Assembly (NCBI RefSeq): GCF_965363235.1 | Contig: NC_134842.1 | Span: forward strand, 35,238,505 to 35,302,504 | Length of the DNA: 64,000 bases | Source of the DNA: Mytilus galloprovincialis | Taxonomy: Eukaryota > Mollusca > Bivalvia > Mytilida > Mytilidae | Direction of reading: 5' to 3' | Shown: in pieces, positions 58,579-64,000 of the stretch | Layout of the letters: every line of letters starts with the position of its first letter | Numbering within the stretch: position 1 is the first letter of the stretch | The notes under the pieces: model-generated | What the model saw: only the letters and a program-made list of their open reading frames with translations | Databases searched by the model: none | Told to the model about the DNA's origin: nothing | Made by a program: the position numbers and the translations under genes

Positions 58579-59531
58579 AATTAAACTGTCAATTGTTCTT
58601 GAACAATTGAGAGGTCTTTCCTTTTGTAATGTAAAATGCATGTTCCAACAGACGTAGAATGTATCGAAAAGGTCGGGTCAACCTTAAAAAGCTCGAAAAC
58701 ACACTAAAAATCCTTTATATAAGGTTAAAAACACTAATTTCGCTATCTGGGACATGACCTTGACCTTTGACCTTTTGACCTTTGTCAAGGTCATTAGTTC
58801 CCAATGCCATTACTGAAGACCCCAAGGGTCTAGGACCTTTGGTTAAATAGTAAAAGCTGATTTTGTCTTTTCAGAAACCTAAAACAGGGGTTATGCCCCT
58901 TAAAGAAAGGTCAAATCTCTTTGGTCAAAATGTAACAAAGTTGCGCCGTAATGACCCAAACATTTTCCACTATTTAAAACTTCTGTAAGTATAATGGTTT
59001 CTGAGATTATCCCATAACAAGGTGTTAGGTCAAAGGTCAAGGTCAACATACAAATTTGACCTTGAGGTATTTTTTAAAGATACATGAATTGATGATGATT
59101 GGTGAAGATCCTAGGTGTCTAAGACTTACGGTTTCTGAGTTTTGGTGGCCAACCGACACCGGTTAATTTTCATAGGGGCATAACCCTACCAATGAGTCGT
59201 TGAATCTTTTCGATCCAAATGTAACGAAGAACCGGGGTCTGGTCCTGAACAAATTTCACCCTTCATTATTTTTCTACCTATTACGGTTACGGTGTTGGAA
59301 CGATAACAAGGTTTTGGGGTTTCGGAGGGATTACTCCGAACCGACAAAATATTTCGACTCACAGGGTGAGTTCCGGATAGGTATTTATGACACCGATACA
59401 AAGTGTGAACATGAAAGCGACATGGTTTACGGTTACGGAGGGAAATTTTGTCAAAGTTTGGCGGAACAAGAAGAATAATAATCAGAAGAAATACAGTAAG
59501 GTCTTTCCCTTTAGTAAAAGGAAAGACCTTA
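58579..59531 (+). mobile_element. 953-bp hairpin-ended element, copy 1
   Basis: The left end has a perfect 10-bp hairpin (TCAATTGTTC, TT, GAACAATTGA) followed by GAGGTCTTTCC. The right end is a 12-bp hairpin, TAAGGTCTTTCC and its inverse. A second copy of identical length lies inverted at 61,370-62,322. The interior has clusters of TGACCT half-sites (58,755-58,793 and 59,027-59,045). A 92-codon frame (from 59,200) is open in both copies. Nearly all differences between copies change an amino acid and it lacks an ATG, so it is unlikely to be a gene. Confidence 0.85.
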
Positions 59532-59649
59532 ATAATAATTATTAAGAATACAGACATGAAACACCCCTGGGTGTTGAAACAGTAACGGATTGCGATGTAC
59601 TCAAATTGGAGACAAATGCCTCTGCACTTATGTAGAAAGGAACTAAACG

Positions 59650-60200
59650 GAATAAAATGAATTAAATAAAGGCAACAGTAGTATACCGCTGTTCAAAACT
59701 CATAAATCTATGGACAATGGACAAAAACAAAATCGGGGTAACAAACTAAAACTGAGGGAAACGCATTAGATATTAGAGGAGAACAACGACACAACATTAA
59801 AATGTAATACACACAGCAGCGGACTAAGCATAAAACAAAATCCGATGAGAATAACCAATATAACATCAAAACCAAATACATGAATTTGGGATAGAAAAGT
59901 ACCGTGACACGTGTTATAGTAATGTGAATTCACACTCAAATATAGGAGAAAACAAACGACACAACGGAAACACAACGTAAAAATGCTACACACACAGAAA
60001 CGAACTATGATATAACAATGACCCTTTTCCTGACTTGGTACAGGACATTTTTAAAGAAAAAAATGGTGGGTTGAACTTGGTTTTGTGGCATGCCGAACCT
60101 CGCACTTTGATGGCATTGTTAAATATAACATTAAAATGGCAACATAATAATACAGGACTACAATACAAATAAATTAGGCAAAGAAACACATGAATAATAG
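59650..60200 (+). repeat. Dispersed repeat, long copy (about 550 bp)
   Basis: Runs GGCAACAGTAGTATACCGC, CAAAACTCATAAATC, AGGAGAACAACGACACAAC (twice, at 59,776 and 59,946), CTGACTTGGTACAGGACATT and GGTGGGTTGAACTTGGTTTT. Parts match 2,260-2,400 and 38,600-38,680. I recall it as abundant in mussel genomes. Non-coding. Confidence 0.65.
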
Positions 60201-60204
60201 ATAA

Positions 60205-60420
60205 CAAAAGGCATCAGGTTTAAAATTCATTACGTCAAAAACGCGCCTCGTCCAAACAAGAATTAGCAGTGATGCCAAGATATAAAGGTTGGAAAGTCAA
60301 AAAAAAGGGTGGGGTACAAAGTTGTACAGCTCTGAGGATCAAAAGTTGAAAAAGGTTGTGCCAAATACGGCTAGGGTTTTCTGCTTGTGATAAGAACATC
60401 CTTATTATATAGAACAATTT
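60205..60420 (-). repeat. Hammerhead-carrying repeat, highly diverged copy
   Basis: On the minus strand: GCCGTATTTGGCACAAC, TTTTGATCCTCAGAGCTGTA, then GGCATCACTGCTAATTCTTG, GGACGAGGCGCG and TGACGTAATG. The order equals 45,950-46,070, but CTGATGA and GAAA are both lost. Confidence 0.6.
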
Positions 60421-60524
60421 ATGCTATTGCAAACAGTAAATTTTATCAAATGAATATAAACGATTTACATGATAAAACTGACGTCTTAACTAATTACAGA
60501 AAACAAAACACGAATACATAATAC

Positions 60525-60602
60525 ATTGAAGACCAACATAGAAAATAGACATTGAAGACCAACACAGAAAATAGACACTGAAGACCAACACAGAAAATAG
60601 AC
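60525..60602 (+). repeat. 26-bp tandem repeat, three units
   Basis: ATTGAAGACCAACACAGAAA then ATAGAC, three times with two substitutions. Confidence 0.9.
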
Positions 60603-60899
60603 AAACTTAAGATAACCAAATGTAGCTACATTCGCTTCTTTCCATTTACTTCTTTAGAATGATTTGTAAACAACATATGATCAAGTAATAGAAGAAAAGA
60701 TACAATTGGATGATGCTGACGAATTAGGGTTTAACGTCCAGTGACAAATATCATTTGCATATGAGAACGACAACACGTTATATGTATATATTGAACAATT
60801 GCTCCAACTTATTGTGTACTTTACATATATTCGTATATTGTATTGTTATACCACTGTCCCAGGTTAGGGGGAGGGTTGGGATCCCGCTAACATGTTTAA

Positions 60900-61195
60900 C
60901 CTCAAACACATTATTTATATATGTGCCTGTCCCAAGTCAGGAGCCGGTAATTCAGTGGTTGTCGTTTGTTTATGTGTTACATATTTGTTTTTCGTTCAGT
61001 TTTTTTTTTATATAAATAAGGCCGTTAGTTTTCTCGTTTGAATTGTTTTACATTGTCATATCGGGACCTTTTATAGCTGACTATGCGGTATGGGGTTTGC
61101 TCATTGTTGAAGGCCGTACGGTGACCTATAGTTGTTAATGTCTGTGTCATTTTGGTCTCTTGTGGACAATTGTCTCATGGGCAATCATACCACAT
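60900..61195 (-). repeat. Dispersed repeat ('AACTCTCCACAAGAGACC' family), inverted copy
   Basis: The plus strand reads TGCCTGTCCCAAGTCAGGAG, TTTTCTCGTTTGAATTG, TAGCTGACTATGCGGTATGG, GGTCTCTTGTGGACAATTG. This is the reverse of 21,350-21,620 and a better-preserved version of 42,500-42,785. Confidence 0.7.
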
Positions 61196-61369
61196 ATTTT
61201 TTATATGTATATCTATTTTTCTTTTTTCTTTTTCGGTTGCTTGTTTGTTACCTATTTCAACCACAATTGCATTAAAATGCATTAGTATTTTAAAAAAAAA
61301 ATCACATATTATAGATTTTTTATCTACATATTCTTTAAAAACTTAAATAGTTCTTATTAATCTTTTTTT

Positions 61370-62322
61370 AAGGTCTTTCCTTTATCTATAAGGAAAGACC
61401 TTACTGTATTTCTTCTGATTATTATTCTTCTTGTTCCGCCAAACTTTGACAAAATTTCCCTCCGTAACCGTAAACCAAGTCGCTTTCATGTTCAAACTTT
61501 GTATTGGTTTCATGAATACCTATCCGGAACTCACCCTGTGAGTCGAAATATTTTGTCGGTTCGGAGTAATCCCTCCGAAACCAAAAAACCTTGTTATCGT
61601 TCCAACACCGTAACCGTAATAGGTAGAAAAAAAACGAAGGGTGAAATTTGTTCAGGACCAGACCCCGGTTCTTCGTTACATTTGGATCGAAAAGATTCAA
61701 CGACTCATTGGTAGGGTTATGCCCCTATCAAAATTAACCGGTGTCGGTTGGCCACCAAAACTCAGAAACCGTAAGTCTTAGACACCTAGGATCTTCACCA
61801 ATCATCATCAATTCATGTATCTTTAAAAAATACCTCAAGGTCAAATTTGTATGTTGACCTTGACCTTTGACCTAACACCTTGTTATGGGATAATCTCAGA
61901 AACCATTATAATTACAGAAGTTTTAAATAGTGGAAAATGTTTGGGTCATTATGGCGCAACTTTGTTACATTTTGACCAAAGAGATTTGACCTTTCTATAA
62001 GGGGCATAACCCCTGTTTTAGGTTTCTGAAAAGACAAAATCAGCTTTTACTATATAACCAAAGGTCCTAGACCCTTGGGGTCTTCAGTAATGGCATTGGG
62101 GACTAATGACCTTGACAAAGGTCAAAAGGTCAAAGGTCAAGGTCATGTCCAAAATAGCGAATTTAGTGTTTTTAACCTTATATAAAGGATTTTTAATGTG
62201 TTTTCGAGCTTTTTAAGGTTGACCTTGACCTCTTCAATACATTCTACGTCTGTTGGAACATGTATTTTACATTACAAAAGGAAAGACCTCTCAATTGTTC
62301 AAGAACAATTGACAGTTTAATT
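61370..62322 (-). mobile_element. 953-bp hairpin-ended element, copy 2 (inverted)
   Basis: Reverse complement of 58,579-59,531 with few substitutions, same ends and same length. The TGACCT/AGGTCA cluster (62,106-62,145) is conserved. Together the two copies can pair as a hairpin with a 1.8-kb loop. Confidence 0.85.
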
Positions 62323-62699
62323 TTTTATCATTATTTGTATTGTATTGTGAAAATTATTGATGTTGTAATGTTTATGCCCTTTGGAGCCCATAACAGGAAA
62401 TAAAAAAATATCTTCTGTACCCAGTGCTGTATCAGAAAGACACCTTCAGTCGGATTTTAGAATGTGCTACTTTAATTTGAACAGACACAAGTATTAAGGC
62501 TGATTGAAAACGTTAATAATAAATGCATGCATATTCTAGCGGCCAATCTATATCACGCTATACTGAAGTGACAAACCCTTCAATAAAATGCAAAAAAAGT
62601 CAAAATAAAAATGCTCTTACTAGAAGGATACTGTTGCACCGTATTGTCATTTTATTGACTCAAGAACATCTCATTCTTAACCTTTTCAATGGGAAAATA
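62323..62699. other. Non-coding stretch, no feature recognised
   Basis: AT-rich sequence between the 953-bp element copy 2 and the right member of the long inverted pair. No frame or repeat noted. Confidence 0.5.
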
Positions 62700-63245
62700 T
62701 AAAGGTAGCAAAACTATTGCCGTGGCTAAATATCTCTTAACTGACACAATTTCAATTGTCCAACCCATTAACAGACTATTCCCATAATTTTCACTAAAAT
62801 GTGGTATTATTCACGTTATATTACATTTATGAAATATTTACTAATTTCAATCTATTTTTTAGAACCTAAGTACTTGTTTGTGTCTTTTAAATGATATCTA
62901 AAATTGTTTGTTTCGCCTTTTATTAAAAAAATTGCTGTGTGTATAAGCATAAATACTGCATACCCGCGCGACGCCTTTTAGTTTTGCTGAAAACTGCGCA
63001 GACTTTGAATTGTTTTTACAGGTGGAAAATGTTCTATGATAGATATCATTTTGTCAGACACTTTTCTTTTTTTCATTTGGTTCTTATAATATGCCAAAAA
63101 TCTGTATATTTAACAGAGTTTGACATTAAATTGTGCGTTTTACTCTTAACAGACGTATAACCAACCCGATTAACAGACCAACCGCCCATATAGCCGCATA
63201 CTCAATATAGATTAACCGACCAATCTCTCGGTTAGCCGAGTGTCG
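62700..63245 (-). repeat. Right member of the diverged long inverted pair
   Basis: Best match at 63,165-63,245 (CCCGATTAACAGACCAACC, ATATAGCCGCATACTCAATA, CGGTTAGCCGAGTGTCGG), the inverse of 57,515-57,585; weaker matches at 62,760-62,776 and about 63,050-63,060. It brackets, with the left member, a 5.7-kb interval. Confidence 0.6.
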
Positions 63246-63444
63246 GCCGTAATGTAATAGTCAAAGTTATGACTGAGTGCGGAAATATGAAGATAGATAA
63301 ATAAAATAACTACTTGTATTTCCCCCATTTTAAGTATTTTATTCATTTTCACCTGTTTTTAGGGAGGTCAACAATACATTGTAACACTGTCAGCAGCAGT
63401 CCCATGCGAGACACAGGGTTCCGAAGAACCCTTGATGACAGTTT

Positions 63445-64000
63445 TTGTCGAGCCTGCGACATTTTTGTCGCGCATGAGAGACATATAACGATACTTGATT
63501 CCGTCGCCGGCGTCAGCGGTGTCAACATTTAGATTAAGTCAGTGCTTTGAGTTTTTGTCGAGCCTACGACTTCTGTCGCAGAAAGCTCGACATAGGGGTG
63601 ATCCGGCGGTGGTGTCAGACCGAAAAAGCAAAATTATCGAACAAAAAGCAAAACGGACAAAAAGCAACGGACAAAAAGCAAAATTATCGGAAAAAAAGCA
63701 AAAGCGGACAAAAAGCACCGTATTATGCGTTTAAAAGTTTTATATTTTAGAAGGGTGAAGACCTGGATGCATCATACTATTATATAGATGCATCATGTTA
63801 TTAAGTTTTCGTCTGTCATATGTCCATTTTCCATTACCTCATTTTCATGGTCGGTGACTACTCTCTTATCATGAGTAATTGGATAACTATTTATTATGTG
63901 TGTATCTTGCAAAGTCCTCGTGCCTGTCAGACAGTTTTCTTCTGACCTCGACCTCATTTCGTGAATCTGTGAACAAGGTTAGATTTTCGTGGTCAAGTCC
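63445..64000 (+). repeat. Dispersed repeat family B, second copy (runs off the window)
   Basis: TTTTGTCGAGCCTGCGAC at 63,445 and again TTTTGTCGAGCCTACGAC at 63,554. The latter is followed by GCAGAAAGCTCGACATAGG as in 2,505-2,525, then GACCTGGATGCATCATACT and TGACCTCGACCTCATTTC. A low-complexity ACAAAAAGCAAA stretch (63,624-63,716) has been inserted. Open frames of 67-79 codons are incidental. Confidence 0.75.

Noticed and set aside
59176..59478. 92-codon frame conserved in both 953-bp elements
   Set aside because: No ATG start, and about eight of nine base differences between copies are amino-acid changing, so there is no sign of protein-level selection. No domain recognised.

Overview
This is a 64-kb piece of an AT-rich animal nuclear genome. 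Its spliced gene, dense MITE/SINE content and short dispersed repeats are typical of a bivalve mollusc, most likely a mussel close to Mytilus. The organism call is inference from recalled repeat families, not from a search. There are no bacterial operons, no tRNA or rRNA genes and no CRISPR array.

Only one protein-coding gene is convincing. It is a plus-strand WD40-repeat protein whose visible part runs from 13,008 to 26,481 in eight exons. These join in frame to 288 codons plus a stop. The 5' end was not found. The intron acceptor plus start of exon 5 has been tandemly duplicated into 14 copies (21,738-23,052). Each copy carries its own 3' splice site, and a higher-order 467-bp period is visible.

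Layout: 1-5.6 kb holds three copies of a roughly 0.8-1.8-kb repeat (family A) around a 1.1-kb repeat (family B). A 965-bp inverted-repeat element lies at 6.4-7.4 kb and a 2.95-kb CCCAG-ended DNA transposon at 9.9-12.9 kb. The WD40 gene and its MITE-filled introns occupy 13.0-26.5 kb. Its 3' flank (26.5-29.7 kb) has two MITEs, a degenerate hammerhead element and a tRNA-derived SINE. From 29.7 to 53.85 kb there is a giant inverted duplication: left arm 29.70-37.52 kb, a 6.8-kb spacer, right arm 44.34-53.85 kb. Both arms are filled mostly with 21-bp minisatellites around a short non-repetitive core. The segment 53.9-64 kb holds repeats only, including a second nested inverted structure (57.5-63.2 kb) with two inverted 953-bp elements.

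Three observations stand out. First, the duplicated splice acceptors in the WD40 gene. Second, a dispersed repeat whose tail folds as a type I hammerhead ribozyme: one copy has an intact core, and one copy has an empty site visible in the opposite arm of the inverted duplication. Third, the inverted duplication itself, which could give kilobase-scale hairpin RNA if transcribed. The many open reading frames in the minisatellites arise because the 21-bp and 42-bp units are multiples of three; they are not genes.
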